Positions 1 to 14,091 of a DNA stretch of 64,000 nucleotides are shown in pieces (position 1 is the stretch's first letter; each line of letters begins with the position of its first letter). The stretch comes from Piromyces finnis (lineage: Eukaryota > Neocallimastigomycota > Neocallimastigomycetes > Neocallimastigales > Neocallimastigaceae), in contig MCFH01000010.1 in the NCBI GenBank assembly GCA_002104945.1, positions 124,001-188,000 on the forward strand, read 5' to 3'. The notes under the pieces were generated by a model that was given only the letters and a program-made list of their open reading frames with translations, was not told the DNA's origin and ran no database searches. The translations under genes and the position numbers were made by a program.

Positions 1-275
1 TTTTTTTTTTTTTTTTTCTTTTTATCATTTTTAATATTATTTATTGACGAAAAATAAAATATATAGAATATTAGACAGGACATTATAATAATTTCGTAAT
101 AGCAAAAAAAGTCAATTTCAAATTCAATTATCATTATTATCATTTTTAATATAATTCTTTGAATTTCAATAAAATTGATATTACAAATAAAAATAAAGAA
201 TAAATATATTACTTTTGTGAAAAAAATATATTGATAATTATAAAAGAATAAAAAAAATTTGTAATATTAAATATC
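1..275. other. Upstream region of the BET gene
   Basis: The window opens in a T run followed by A/T-rich DNA with no open frame of note. It probably contains the promoter and 5' leader of the BET bromodomain gene whose first ATG is at 276. I see no TATA-type or other specific element that I could defend. Confidence 0.4.
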
Positions 276-3200
276 ATGAGAATGAGTGGACAAAATAAAC
301 GGGATTATGATGTTATGATGGATAATATAGGGTGGGTAAAAATTTAATATTTAATATATATATATATATTTTCTCTTTCTTTTACAAAGGATAGTACTAA
401 AAAATAAGATTATATTAAAAAAAATTAATGTTAATTATTTTTATACAATTATTATTTTATATGCTATAGTTGTTACAGCCCGATAGATCATAATGATGAT
501 GCTGAAACTAATATTAAGAAAACAAAAAATCCAAAAGATAAGAACATACAAGTATGTAACATATTATACAATAAAAAAGTTTTTTTTTTTTTTAAATTTT
601 AATTTTAAAGTGAAGCATTGTGTTAACAAACCTTTTAAAAAATCTTATAAAGGTATTAAGTCCTCCAAATAGTGAACCAGTTTCTAGTTGTACAATAATA
701 AACTCTGGAAGCAATACTAATAGTAGTAGTAGTAGCAGTAATAGTTCACATAATCATTCGTTAAATGAAAATGAAGATGATAAAATAGTTGTTAATGATA
801 CTGATAATAATAAAGAATTTAATAATAAAATAAAGAAAGATAATGAAAATGAATCAAGTATATTAAATATAGATAACGAAAATAATGTAAAAGAAGCAGA
901 TACCATTGAAAAAGAAAATTCATTTAAAAATGAAGAAACAGAAACAGAAACCTCTAAATCACATAAATCAGATAATAAATTAACAGATATAAAAAAAGAG
1001 GATTCTGATTTACCTCTAGAACATATAAAAATATGTACTCAAATTATAAGGAATATTAAACGACATCACGATTCAGGACCATTTTTAAAACCAGTTGACC
1101 CAGTTGCTCTTGGTATACCAGATTATTTTTCAATTATACACCATCCTATGGATATTTCTACTATCGAAAGTAAATTGAAATCACTAGCTTATCAAACAAT
1201 TGATGAATTTATTGATGATTTTTCTTTAATGTTTAAAAATTGTTATGAATACAATGGAACACAACAACCTGTATCACTAATGGCAAAAAATCTAGAAATT
1301 TCATTTAATAATCATTTAAATCATTATTATCATGAAGTAGGTCTTTTTTTTTAAAGTTCTAAAAAAAATATAATATTTATTGAAAAAGAAATTAAAAAGT
1401 AATTAAAATGGAAAATTAACTTTTTTTTTAAAATTATTAAAATGAAAATGCATTTTATAGATAAATAATTCATCAGAAGAATCTTCACAAAGAGAAATTT
1501 TAAATACAAATATCAAGGTATTTATTTATGAACTTTACTATGATTTTTTTATATTAAATTCACATTTTATATTGTATAAACACATAACATATATTAATTT
1601 TTTTATTCTTATTAACAGGATAATTCATTGAATGATAATACTGATAATACAGCAAAAAAAGCAGAAAAAACAGGAGGAAAAACAACATCAAAAAGAAGAA
1701 CAAATAATAGTAGTTTTTATAGTTATTTATATAAAAAAAGTAGTAGTCGTCTAATGAAATCAACAGGAGAAATGGTTGTTTGTAAAGATGTAATTAATGA
1801 AATATTAAAAAAACGTTATGAACACATAAGCTATCCATTTCTTCATCCAGTAGATCCTGTTGCTTTAAATATTCCAGATTATCCACTTATTATTAAAACA
1901 CCAATGGATATATCGACTATACAAGAAAAATTAGATTCTGGAATTTACTTAAAAAAGAAAGAGTTTGAAGAAGATTTTAGACTCATTTTTAAAAATTGTT
2001 ATCAGTATAATCCTGAAGGAACAGATGTATATATTCTTGGTAAACAGTTAGAAGAAATTTTTAATGAACAATGGAGTATGTTAAAATGAAAATATATATA
2101 TATAATTAAATATAGATTGGGCATGAAATAACTAATAAATACATACTTTTTATATATATATTTTACTATTACTTTTTTTTTGGTATTGTATTAATAAATT
2201 ATGATGGTTAAATTCTTATATCATATAGAATATTATAATGACCGTTATGAAAAATCATTACAAACAGAATATAAAAAAATAAATAAAACTAATAGAACTA
2301 CTCATAAAAAATCATCAACAGTATCCCATACTAATATACCATCTATAGCATCCTCCAAAAGAAATTCTCATACAACTACCTACGCTGCAGAAAACACACC
2401 TATAACAATGACAACATTTAATAATTCATCTAATAAAAATGATAATGTAGATATAGTTAGTAAAAACTATTCAAATCATATCACAAAAAAGAATCATATT
2501 AATGATCATAAATCACAAATGCAACACCCTACGGCTATTCCAAATCACGCTCATGCCACAACTACCCCTAAAACATCAATAAAATCAAAAAAACGTTCTA
2601 TATCAACTACAACAATAGCCACTAAATCTAAAGTATCAAAATCAACAATCATACCAACTCAAACTAAATCAAGTCATAAAATAGTAAGAAAAGATGTTAA
2701 GAAAAAAGGAACTGGAAAGATTATTAAGAAAAGAAAAGTCAGTATTAATGAAGACGAGGAAGAAGAAGAAGAAGAAGAAGAAGAAGAAACTACTATACAA
2801 AACAATTATGATAAATTAAATGACTCAGATAATGATGGTAATTAAATATAATAATGATAAATAGTATCATCATCATCATCATCATCATCATCATTATTAT
2901 AAATATTTTTAATAATTATAAGTTATAATGATTATTAATTATTTAAGACACATTTATATTTGTTTCTCCCAAATATACTCTATTAATATTTTTAATACTA
3001 TTTAATTGATACAAATTTATTTATTTTCTTTTTATTTATTAGAACTATTAAAATTAGAAATTGAAGAATTACAAAAAACTTTACAAACATGTACTGCACG
3101 ACTTTCAATGCTTTTAGAACAAAAAAGTGATTCCTTAAATAAAAAACTACCCACAAAAAAATCTACAATGACGCATTCTACTTCAACGACAACAACATCA

Positions 3201-4386
3201 ACGCATTCTTCTTCCACTTTATCTACTTCAAAAGGTAGAAGAAAAACTTCTTCTGTGAATAGAAAAGCTCCACGAAACCAGAAAAGTCATAAAGAGTCAA
3301 GTGTTAAAGCTACAAAATCAAAAAATGGAGGACTTCATTCTTATGAGGAAGAAGACACCCATCCAAATTATAGTTTAGAAGAAGATATTGATGAAATTGA
3401 AGAAGAAGAAATCGATGAAATTCCAGAAAGTCCAGTATATTATGAATCCTATACCGCAGCAAAAGCTGCAAAAAAGAGAGGTAAAAAAAGAAAGGTAGCG
3501 GCAACTGCCAATGTAAAATCTTCACGGAAAATTCATAAAAGAGGAGCAAAGCGAACCAATATTAATAATACTAAAAATAATTATGAAATTGATACGATAC
3601 CAAAAACAAATGGTAATTATTAGTAAGATTAATAATATATTAAAAAAAACTTACCTATTTTTCTTTAATAGGTCTTGTTTTAAATAAAAAAAGTTCATGA
3701 TCATTTACTATTACTATTATTTCCTTTTTTTTTTTATATTAAATGATTATTCAAATTATATTAATAATATTAACAACAATAATAATTATATAAATTATAT
3801 GAATATTTTCAATTTCGTTATTTTTATAGTATCATTTAATATACCATCATTAAACATGAACCAAAAAAGAGAAATTAGTGATTGTATAAATAAACTTCCT
3901 CCAGAAAAAATGTGTGAAGTCGTTCAAATTATACAAGAATCAATTCCATTAGTAAGTTTTTAATTCTCTTTTATAAAAAATAAATTTTTGAAAGTAAGAA
4001 TATTAAAATTTAATGAATAATAATAATAATAATAATAATAATATGTGTTTTATATGTTAATTATTTTTAAAAGGAAACTGGTCAAGAAGAAATAGAATTA
4101 GATATTGAATCTTTTGATAATACCACATTGTGGAAACTTTATCAATTTGTCAAAGAAGATGAAAAGAAACCAAAAAAAAGGAATATAAGAAAAAGAAGTA
4201 AAGTTTTTTTTAATATTTTATTAATAATTCTATTTTATATTTATTTTTGAAATCAAAATATTAACTAAATAATTTTTATATATTATTTTAACAGTTAAGA
4301 ATGAAGTGATGGATCAAAGTGATTCAAGTAATATCTTATCCGATTCTGATTCTGATGATTCTTCAAATAGTAGTGAAGAATCATAA
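276..4386 (+). CDS. BET family double-bromodomain protein (Bdf1/Brd-like)
   Basis: Spliced model: join(276..331, 470..551, 653..1336, 1461..1517, 1619..2075, 2229..2837, 3043..3612, 3830..3951, 4074..4197, 4295..4386), giving 950 residues with all phases agreeing. Two bromodomains lie at about residues 166-272 and 347-450; both carry the family block PVDPVAL followed by IPDY, the PMDIST helix start, and the acetyl-lysine-binding Asn in FKNCYEYN / FKNCYQYN. An ET domain (about 843-905; NKLPPEKM, then IELDIESFD) follows, then an acidic Ser/Asp tail. Exons 6-7 are basic and low complexity, with a Glu run and NLS-like patches. BET proteins bind acetylated histone tails and recruit transcription machinery; in yeast Bdf1 partners TFIID. 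The second acceptor could be 478 instead of 469 (three residues fewer, same frame). The ATG at 276 is the first in frame; 282 is an alternative. Confidence 0.9.
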
Positions 4387-4394
4387 AAAACATA

Positions 4395-4425
<31 letters not shown>

Positions 4426-5370
4426 GATCAATTCAAACTAATACCTAAAATAATACAAAAATAGTATAATACAACCACAATAATGACAAATCATACGAAT
4501 GTACAGAAATCACTTCAAATCTAATATTATAATTATACAACAATACATTATATTATATTGAATATAATGTAAAACTTTATATAATTAAAACTTTTTCAAT
4601 AATATATTTTTTTGTAATTTTCATTTATTGCCTTTTATTATTATTTATTCTTTATATATTTTTTATATTTCTATTTTTATACATATGAATAATTAACTAT
4701 ATTTCTTTTTTTTTTTTTTTTATAAGATATTAATTCATGTACATATACTTATAATATTATTAATAATTATTTAATTTTTTTTTTCCTCTAAACAAAGTAT
4801 CTTAACATTTCATAAAAATCGATATATGTATTTAACGAAATTTATTTATATAAAAATTTTATTTAGTCTTTTTACTTTTTTTTAATGAAAGTAATAATAT
4901 TTGAAACCATTTTTATTATCATATTTAATACTTTTTTTTTTTTTTATTTTTATTATTTTTATAACTTTTAACACAGTTTTTCTAATAAATATACATTGCC
5001 TAAATTATATAATAAAGTTAAATTCCATTAAAGATATTATTTCTTATATAACAATTAAGAAAAAAGTTTTTTTTCTTTTATGACATAGACATTATATAAT
5101 TTTATTATTATTTATTTACTTTAAACTTATTTCATAAATGATATACAAATATATAGAAATTATTCAAAATTAATGCTAAATGATTACGAAATGTAGTAAA
5201 AATACTTAACCAATTTATTAGCGTGTAATCCTAGAAATAATAAAATAATAGGATTATAAAAATGTCGAAGCTAATGATACAATTTGCTAGATATTTTTAT
5301 ACGCATTTTATATTTTCCCTTTTTCCTTTTTTCTTCTATTGAACCTCCAAGTTGACTTGAAATTATAGTT

Positions 5371-5465
5371 TCATTTCAGAAATGAGCTTTTTAAAAATTT
5401 CTTTGCTATTTATTCCAAGAATTTCATTGGATATTTGTATAAGCTTATCACTATCCTTTATTTTT
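5371..5465 (-). pseudogene. Possible decayed coding relic
   Basis: On the minus strand about 30 codons read openly with a coding-like, amphipathic composition (segments such as LIQISNEILGI and KEIFKKLISEM) before a stop. Flanking sequence has stops in all frames and no convincing splice sites. I do not recognise the family. It could equally be a chance open stretch, so confidence is low. Confidence 0.2.
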
Positions 5466-5860
5466 TTGAAATAATATTATTTTTTCTTTGCTTTTACAGC
5501 AGATACAACTTCAAGAAATGACAAATATAATTAGCATTTAAACATTTTTATTACCTAGAATTATTCATTTTCTGGTATTTCTGTAAGTTCTTTAATTTTA
5601 TAAAGATTATATAAAATATTAAAATATCTAATCTAAAATAATAAAATAATCCCTAAATATAAAAGTTCACTAATCTATATATTCTATATATTAAATAAAG
5701 TAAGTATAGTCTTTAAAATTTTTAATTTTTAAATAGTGACAATTTCTGTTATTAAATTAAAAATTTTGAATATTTCTTTATTTTATATATTTAATCATAA
5801 ATGTATGATTGAATATATAATTATAATTAGTTCATTATAATTATGAATTAGTTTTTTCAT

Positions 5861-5898
<38 letters not shown>

Positions 5899-7483
5899 AG
5901 CAATATTTTTATTTCTTTTGAATAACAATAAAGTCAAAAAAAAAGTTAAGATTTATTTTTTTTTCTTTTTTTTTTAACAAATAAAATTTTATTAATAATA
6001 AAATTTTTGGGTTAGATTATATATAAAGAACTTTTTTTATATTTTGTTATTTGAAAAGTATTAAATATCTTTTTTTTTTTTCTTTCTTTTTTATAAATTT
6101 AAAATAATAAATATTTGAATAGGAAATACTCTATAAATATTGAAATAACATTAACCAAAAAAAAAAAAAAAAAACTTTTTTCCTATTTCTCAATATTATT
6201 AATCTTATTTCTTTTTTATGTTAAGTATTATTAATTAAACTTTATTTAGTATTATTTTGAAAGTTAATGAAAAACATAATACAAAACAAATAGATCAAAA
6301 TACAACATTCTTTATAATTTAAAATTATTTATTTTACTTTTTCATTAGGTTTATTTTATATTCAATCAATTATAATTATCAAAATAAGAAATATATATAT
6401 ATTAAATATATATAATATTTAATCCTAGCCATCATACTATTATTAAATAATAATAAAACAATAAAAGAAATAGTATTTTTATTAAAACTATACAAAGTAT
6501 CTTTTTTTAATATAAATATAATATTCAATTTTAATAATAAAAAGTTAATAAATCCTGCATCATTGTTGCCAATAAATAATTTTAATAAAAAAAGATACTT
6601 GATTTATTATTTTTGTGTATTACAAAAATGATAGGTTTAAGCATACAAATTTTGTGTTACTAGGATTAATTAGATAAGAAATCCAATACTTATTCATAAT
6701 TGAATTAAAAACTTTATTGGATAGTTAATTACTACAAAATAAAAATTTTTATAGCTTAATTATTATTATTATTAGTTTTTTTTCCCATTGAGTATCATCG
6801 AATTAGGCTGACTTTTTTTTTTTTTTGTCGTGGTAGTATTGTATTATTAATTATATTGTTACTTTTAATATATATGTAATTTTGAAATGAATGACATCTA
6901 ATGAATTTTATCATATCACATACTATTTCTTTTTATATCTCATTACCTATAGTAAGAATGACTACAAATATAAAATAGTATTGTATAATATTAAATATGG
7001 ATATTAAAAAAAGGACATTATTATTAGTTATGATAATAAAGGTTTTTATTATTTTATGCATAATTCATACTCTATTGAAAATAAAAGAAGAATAATTATA
7101 TGATTTTATTATTTTTGATCTATTAATACTAAAATAATTAGCATTATTCATTTTAACTTATTAAAGTAAAATAATAAACCATCCCTTAATTTAATATACC
7201 TTTTAATATATAATAATATGACAAATAATTTTAATTATTGATTGATTTCACACCATTTTAATCATTTTATATTTATGTCATTATTGAAAGATAATTTTAT
7301 ATACAGGAAAAAGAATAAGGCAGTACACCGTTTCTTTTTTAAATCAATTTATTTTAAACTCGTATTATTTGATATTAACATAACCTCTTTATTAATTATA
7401 TATAAAATCATTTCCTAATGAATAAGTAATAATGAACTGATACCATGAAATACATTATGGTGCATCTACTTTCTGCAAAAAAA

Positions 7484-7528
7484 AGTATGCATTTACATAA
7501 AAAAAAAGTATGCATTTACAAAAAAAAA
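7484..7528. repeat. Short tandem duplication
   Basis: An A run followed by GTATGCATTTACA occurs twice in immediate succession; the GTATGCATTTACA core is identical in both copies. Confidence 0.6.
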
Positions 7529-7685
7529 GGATAATTTAAAGTTTTTTTTTAAATGGATCATATATTTATTAATAATATATTACAACATAATATAAGTCCA
7601 TATATTATTTAATTATTACATTTATATTTTTAATATAATATTTTGTCAACATTTTAAATTAAAAACAATCCAATTTATAAGTTAT

Positions 7686-7769
7686 AACATTATAAAAATT
7701 AATTTGTTTAATGTTTTATTATTTATTAACATTATAAAAATTAATTTGTTTAATGTTTTATTATTTATT
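7686..7769. repeat. 42-bp perfect tandem duplication
   Basis: A unit of about 42 bp (starting AACATTATAAAAATTAATTT) is present twice head-to-tail without visible mismatch, consistent with a recent slippage or unequal-exchange event. No gene nearby is affected. Confidence 0.7.
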
Positions 7770-10069
7770 AAAGTTTTCATGGTGTTACACCTTCTTTAAC
7801 CTATTAATTGAATTAAAAAGTATTATCCTTTATTAAATAATTGTTCCAATTAAACATTTTATTTTATATATTATTGTGAAGTTTATATAAAAAGGATTAA
7901 ATTATTTTTATTTATTTTGAATAGATTTATTGTTTATTCATAATATACATATTATATATAGGTAAAAAAATGTTCCAAATTCTAAATTTTTATCATTATT
8001 GCTGCTTCAGAATTATGAATCATTTTGGATAAAATATAAAAAAATAATAAAAGGTTTATAAAGTTTTAAGCATAAAAATATCATGTATTATTTTTTTTTT
8101 CCTTTTTAAATTTAGTTTTCCCTATGTTTCTTTTTCAAAGATGATAATTATACATCCTTATAATAAATATTGGTATTTTAATTGTGTGACACTTTATTTA
8201 TGAATGAAATTATTCATGCTATATTGATCGAATAAATTTATTCTTCAATATATAACAATCATTTCATTTTAGTGGTTAATTTTTATTTTGTAAAATAAAA
8301 TGTTTTAAATAATTAATTCGTCATTTATCTTTTTTTTTTTTTCTTTTTAAAAAAAATTACCTTTGTTGTTATAGCGTCATAATGTTAATCATCGACTCCT
8401 TTTTTTTTTTATATATATAATTTAAACAACAAACTAACAAACATGAAGAAAAAAAATATGAAAACTTCTTACTAATCAAATATGGAAATAATTATTTTTT
8501 ATTTATGATTATTTATATATTTATAATATATTAATGATACATTAAATGAATTGAATTATAATTTAATATCATTATATTTTAATATATTAAATACATTATG
8601 TAATAAAACAAATAGTTATCAATATATATATGGAAATTTTTTGAAATGTTTTTTTATCTAATAAATATTCATATGATAGATTTATGATTTTTTTATAAAG
8701 TATTCTATATTAATTGTTATAACAAAAAAAAGATAGAGATGGTAATATAATAAAGTAAAAAAAGAAATAGTTAAATGTATACTAAGTAATATTAACTTTT
8801 ATAGAGATACTCTTTTAGTTTTAATAATGATAAATAATATTTAATAATGAATCAATAATTTATTTATCTTTAGTTTCTATTATCAAATAACTATACATTT
8901 TGATAATGGTAAAAAATTAATTTTATGTCATGATTGTATAAATTAATTTTTAATTAAATCAAAATTAAATAAGCAAGAAAAATTGTTTAAAATTATAAAA
9001 TACTAGTTTTTTTTAAAAGAAAAAGATATGAAAATAAATATATTTTTCTTTATTAAAACAAATAATAATAGTATATACTAACTGCTTTCTTTTTTTTTTT
9101 AAAAACAAGCATAATTACTATTGGCAATTTGTAGATTTAAAAAAAAAAGATTAAGCCGTTTTAATTTAATTATCCTCCATAAAAAAATATTTTTTGATAA
9201 TAATACTTAATTTAAATTATCCTCATTTTTTAATTTGACTTTAATATTATGTTTAATTAATATTTAATTTATTCTGAATATTATGAAAAGGATAGATTAA
9301 AAATTTAAATTTATTTTTGGATATCACTATAATAATAATTTAATATTAAATTGATTTTAATTCATTAGCTAAAACTATATATTTTATTCAATTGATCTAA
9401 TACATATTAGTATATATAACATATATAACACATTAAACTCTGTTATTGGATATATATTTCAAAGACACGTTGCACAAAATAAATTAAACTAAATTAAATT
9501 AAAAAATAAAAAAATTTCTTTTTTTTTTGTTTTATTAAAAGAAGTAGCATTATTTTTAAAACAAAGTTAAAATAAGGCAGTATAGTATTATTAAGTAAAT
9601 GCTAAAGGAAAGAAAAAAAAGGTAAAATTTATCAAGAAGCTTATTTCAGCTTATTCTGTTCATTTTATTTTACTTTTTTTTTTTAAATAATAAAGAAAAT
9701 AATTGAATCATTATTTTTTTTGATAAATAGTAGTAATAAAAGAAAGTATTATACTCTTTTCACATAAAACAATTTTATTTCATTAATGGCTTAATTAATT
9801 ATATTACAAATTATTTTCTATTTCTTCTTATGTAGTACTTTTTTCATTATTTTCTTTTTGAAGATGTTTAAAAGAGAATTTTAATTTTATTATATATTAT
9901 GGTTTGAAACTTTTTTTAGTAAATTTTAGATAAAATATTATTTATTAATAAAGTTTTATTTTGGAAAAGAATGTTAATGAGAAAGTGTTTCAAATAATTA
10001 TTATTTAATAATACTTAATAAAAAAATAATTAATTAATAATAAAGCTTAGCACAAATAATCTAATAATC

Positions 10070-10208
<139 letters not shown>

Positions 10209-12028
10209 TAATAGTAATTTAATCCTATATTATTATAACTTTTAAACAAAATTTATACTATTTTATATATTTTTTTATATAGCAATCATTTTTAATAGTA
10301 ATGAAAAAGCTGTATAGTAAAAAAAAAATAGTGATTAATGACATATAATGAAACCATTATTCTCTATTTTCTTTATGTAGTAATTCTTCAATTCAACTAC
10401 TCTATAAATTAATATTTATAATTCTCCTTAATTACATTAATCTTTTTTTTTTATTAATAAAATAGAAACAAAATCTTAAAATGAAATTAAATAATTTAAA
10501 AAAGGTAATACTATTAAATTATAGGATTGGTAAACATTTTGATTTTTTAATAAAATGTTTTCATAAAAAGATATCTAGATTTTTTTAAATTTAAAAAATT
10601 AAATTTTATATTTAAATACTCCTTTTCTTTACTATTTGCATATGATAATGGTGATGAGTTTTTTTATATATATTTATCTGAAGACACTTTTTAATAAAAA
10701 AGTTTTTTTTTTTTTTTAAAAGAATGGCTACCTTAAAATTTTTTTTAAAGTTGTCATTCTTTTTTATATTAATATTTATATTAATAATTCATGTTATATT
10801 GTTCTTTTTGAAAAAATTTCTTTTCTTAATCATAGCCAGCCCATTAAAAGACAAAAAAACAAAAAATAAAATAAATAATTAAAAATAATGAATTTGTACT
10901 ATTTATTTTCTTGTAATACATGATTTAAATAGTAATATATTAAAATTGATTTATTTATATGTTGATAAAATTTGTATTACTGACATATAAATTAATATAT
11001 TTAAATCAACTGTTTTAATAACAACAATAAATAGTCTAAATATAGAAAATATAAATTATAGTATATATTATCAGCTTAATATAATATATTAACATACTAT
11101 ATTAAGTATTAATTTATTATTAATTAATAAAGTTCTTAGTATATTAACCTTTTTAAATTTAATATATAAATTAATTAACTAAATTATTAATGAATAATAT
11201 AACCTTATTTATTAATATTTTTATAATGTAAACTTTAATTAATAATGAAATGTTAAAAATATTTATTTTTTATTTATATGAAGAATAAATAAAACTAAAA
11301 TTAAATAGTCAAAAATGTTAATATATAGTTTAATATATCATTAAATTATCTTTTATATTACTAAGCATTTATTTTAATAAATCTATACTATATATTAATA
11401 TTTATGTAAAATATATTTACTATTAAATTTTTTAAAAGAATAGGATTTCTTTTTAATTCTATATATTTTATTATATATTTTGTATTAACATATAATAAAT
11501 GATGACCGCATATATTTTAATTAACATTTTAGTTTTCCATATATTATCTTATTAATTTTATATTAATTTTATTTATTAAATTTAGTCTATTTAAAACAAG
11601 AAATTCAACAACACAACAACATAAAATTTCTTTTATTAATTTTTAAAAATCCTATATAAACATTTAATTTCACCTTTTTAAAATTTTAAACAAAAAAAAG
11701 AAAGTTTTTTTAATAAAAAAAAAATTTTTTTAAAAAAAAGTAAAAATAGTGAATTTAAAATTCTTTATAAAAAATCTTTATATAGGTAAAAAATAAATAT
11801 GCTATATGCTAATTTAAATTTCATTACTGTATTAAAACTATAGTATAATATAAAGAAGTAGTAAGAATAATAAAATTTTAATACATTTTTTATATAAAAT
11901 ATATTATAGATAAAATAGTATTACAATAATACTATATTAATCTCAAAAAACAGGAAGTTTTAAATAGCACTATTAAAAAAAAAAAAGAAGAAATAAATAG
12001 CAATTTTAAAACAAGAATTATTTCTATC

Positions 12029-12049
12029 TTTTTTTTTTTTTAAAAAAAA
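12029..12049 (+). promoter_or_regulatory. T-tract/A-tract junction upstream of a start codon
   Basis: A run of 13 T is followed at once by 8 A, about 50 bases before the ATG at 12102. The same T-to-A arrangement sits shortly upstream of the ATGs at 36029 (-), 37658 (+), 50650 (+) and 33180 (-). Poly(dA:dT) tracts exclude nucleosomes in yeasts; a core-promoter role here is inference. Confidence 0.35.
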
Positions 12050-12101
12050 GTTATAAAATTAATAAAATAAGAAATAAATAATATTCAACTTTACATACAA
12101 A

Positions 12102-13091
12102 ATGACTAAAACAGGAAACTCAGCCGATTTAATAAATAATTTATTATTAAATTTAGATAATTTAATAATTAATAAAGAAAACAATGATCTAGAAAATATT
12201 AAAGAAGTTGGTAACAGTATACAAGATCAATTAGAATCTTTAAAAAACGAAACCGAAAAAATAACAAGTCAATATACCCAAAATAATATAAAATCAAAAA
12301 GTAAAAAGATACCACCACCAATTATTACAGGTAAATATCGCAAACGTTCACAATTCCAAACGATTGATGATATGTTATTAGAATTAAATAATGCTTCTAT
12401 TCAAACTTATGGTGGCAATAAAACTCCAAAAAGTGGTAAAGGAAGAAAAATTCCAGATTCTTTTATAGATCCACGTCGTTATTCTGACCCATATAAATAC
12501 ACTATTTTATCTACTTTAGATGAAACTGAAGGAGGAGAAGAGGAAGAAGATAATTTAAATAATCCTCAAACACCAAAAACATCTATTCCTTATTACAGTA
12601 GAAAGAAGGAATACAAGAATATTAATGGAGGTTATATGATTCAATACTCATCTCCAAATACTCCTCGTGGTTTAAGAAATCGTTCATATTCCCAACCTGA
12701 ACGTTATTCTTCAGCAACAAAAAATATATTATCTTCATCACAATTTGAAAGTTCTTTATATAGTATGAAGCCAAATTCTGGTAAAACATCAATGGAATAC
12801 CTTAATAGAATTAAAAACAGTGTAAACAATGAAAAAATGAATAAAAATAGTGACGTTTTAGTTAAACCACCAAGAACATCTTCAATGAGTAATTATGGAA
12901 ATTATAAAAAAACTATGAATAAAACTGAAGAATATTCAGGTAGTGATATTTCTGATTCCGATCAAAGCTTAGAACCAAATTATTATTCATATAATTCTGG
13001 AGAAGTACATTTATCTGAAAAGAAAGGATATTTGGCTTTAGAAAATAAATCATCCTTTCACTCAGATATAACTTTGGTTAATGAAGAATAA
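12102..13091 (+). CDS. Unknown 329-residue protein with LD-motif-like helices
   Basis: An intronless frame starting at an ATG in AAAATGACT context. I do not recognise a family. The N-terminal 60 residues are predicted helical (LINNLLLNLDNLI followed by a heptad-like Glu/Lys stretch). Near residue 90 is IDDMLLELNNA, which fits the paxillin-type LD motif (LDxLLxxL). The remainder is disordered, rich in Ser, Tyr, Pro and Asn, with several SxP/TP sites (KTPKSG, PNTPRG) that look like kinase targets. There is no LIM domain, signal peptide or membrane segment. A scaffold or cytoskeletal adaptor is possible but unproven. A T/A tract lies about 50 bases upstream. Confidence 0.75.
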   Translation: MTKTGNSADLINNLLLNLDNLIINKENNDLENIKEVGNSIQDQLESLKNETEKITSQYTQNNIKSKSKKIPPPIITGKYRKRSQFQTIDDMLLELNNASIQTYGGNKTPKSGKGRKIPDSFIDPRRYSDPYKYTILSTLDETEGGEEEEDNLNNPQTPKTSIPYYSRKKEYKNINGGYMIQYSSPNTPRGLRNRSYSQPERYSSATKNILSSSQFESSLYSMKPNSGKTSMEYLNRIKNSVNNEKMNKNSDVLVKPPRTSSMSNYGNYKKTMNKTEEYSGSDISDSDQSLEPNYYSYNSGEVHLSEKKGYLALENKSSFHSDITLVNEE

Positions 13092-13949
13092 TTATTAAAC
13101 AAAAATTAACTTTTGTAAAAAAACACTATTTTTCTTTAAAAGTAAAGAAAAGAAAATAAAAATATAAAATTAATAGAATAATCAATTTCATCTTAATCTT
13201 TTAGTATTTTAAATGATAAAATACATTAAAGGTGATATTGATAATGTTAAGATTATTAAAAAAAAAAAAAAACGAAAAAAGGAAATTAAAAAAGAAAGAA
13301 AAGAAAATTAAATATATGTTTTGAATTTTCTTATGGAAAATCGTAATGTCATAATATATATTTAAAAATAAGTTTACTGAATCATTTCTTTTTTATTTTT
13401 TATATTTTTCTATTTTTTTTTTTTAAAATATTTATTTATTTATTTATTTAATTTAGAAACATTATTAACTTAAAATAACTATTAATAATTTTTTTTGTAA
13501 TTATATTTATAATAATAAAAATTAACGAAATAAACACTTAGTTAATTCGTAAGGCAAATCATTTTTATTATTTTACCTTAATAAGGTTAAATATAATAAT
13601 GATATAGGGAATTTTAAATTTTTATTATTATTATTTATTTATTTTTTTTTTAAAAAAAGTTTTAATAAAAATTCCTCATGTGTAAATATTAAAAAAAAAA
13701 AAAAAAAAGGCAACTTCTAATATATATTTAAAACGACAACAAAAACAAGTAACAATAGCAAAAAAATAAATATAACAATAAAAATAATAAAAACATATAA
13801 AACAAGATATTTTTTTTATTTTTATATTTTATTTTACAAATTGTTCATTTTTTAATAATCCTTTTGATAATAATACACATAACGATGGTAATGATGATAG
13901 GAAAATCAATAGTAACAATTATGTTTATAATTGTAGAAATATTATTGGT
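13092..13949. other. Intergenic region
   Basis: Probable 3' untranslated region of the gene ending at 13091, then A/T-rich DNA with mononucleotide runs. The part after about 13860 has AATAGT-type repeats like the Asn-rich end of the LINE B frame and may be the upstream edge of the LINE relic. Confidence 0.5.
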
Positions 13950-14059
13950 TTTATTAATAATAGTAATTTGCAAGTGTCAGGTTAATAGGACACTTACGAA
14001 GGAACACATGTATTATAATTTTAATTAAATTAATAATAAAGTTTAAAATATTTGATGCC

Positions 14060-14091
<32 letters not shown>

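Noticed and set aside
620-652. Upstream extension of BET exon 3
   Set aside because: The exon before it ends in phase 0 and only the acceptor at 651-652 keeps the frame; earlier entry meets a stop at 611.
3697-3829. Hydrophobic N-terminal part of an apparent 88-residue frame
   Set aside because: This is intron read-through; the real exon of the BET ET domain starts at 3830 after a TAG acceptor.
4901-5083. 60-residue frame
   Set aside because: Composition is only Ile/Phe/Leu from T-rich DNA with no support from splice signals or similarity.
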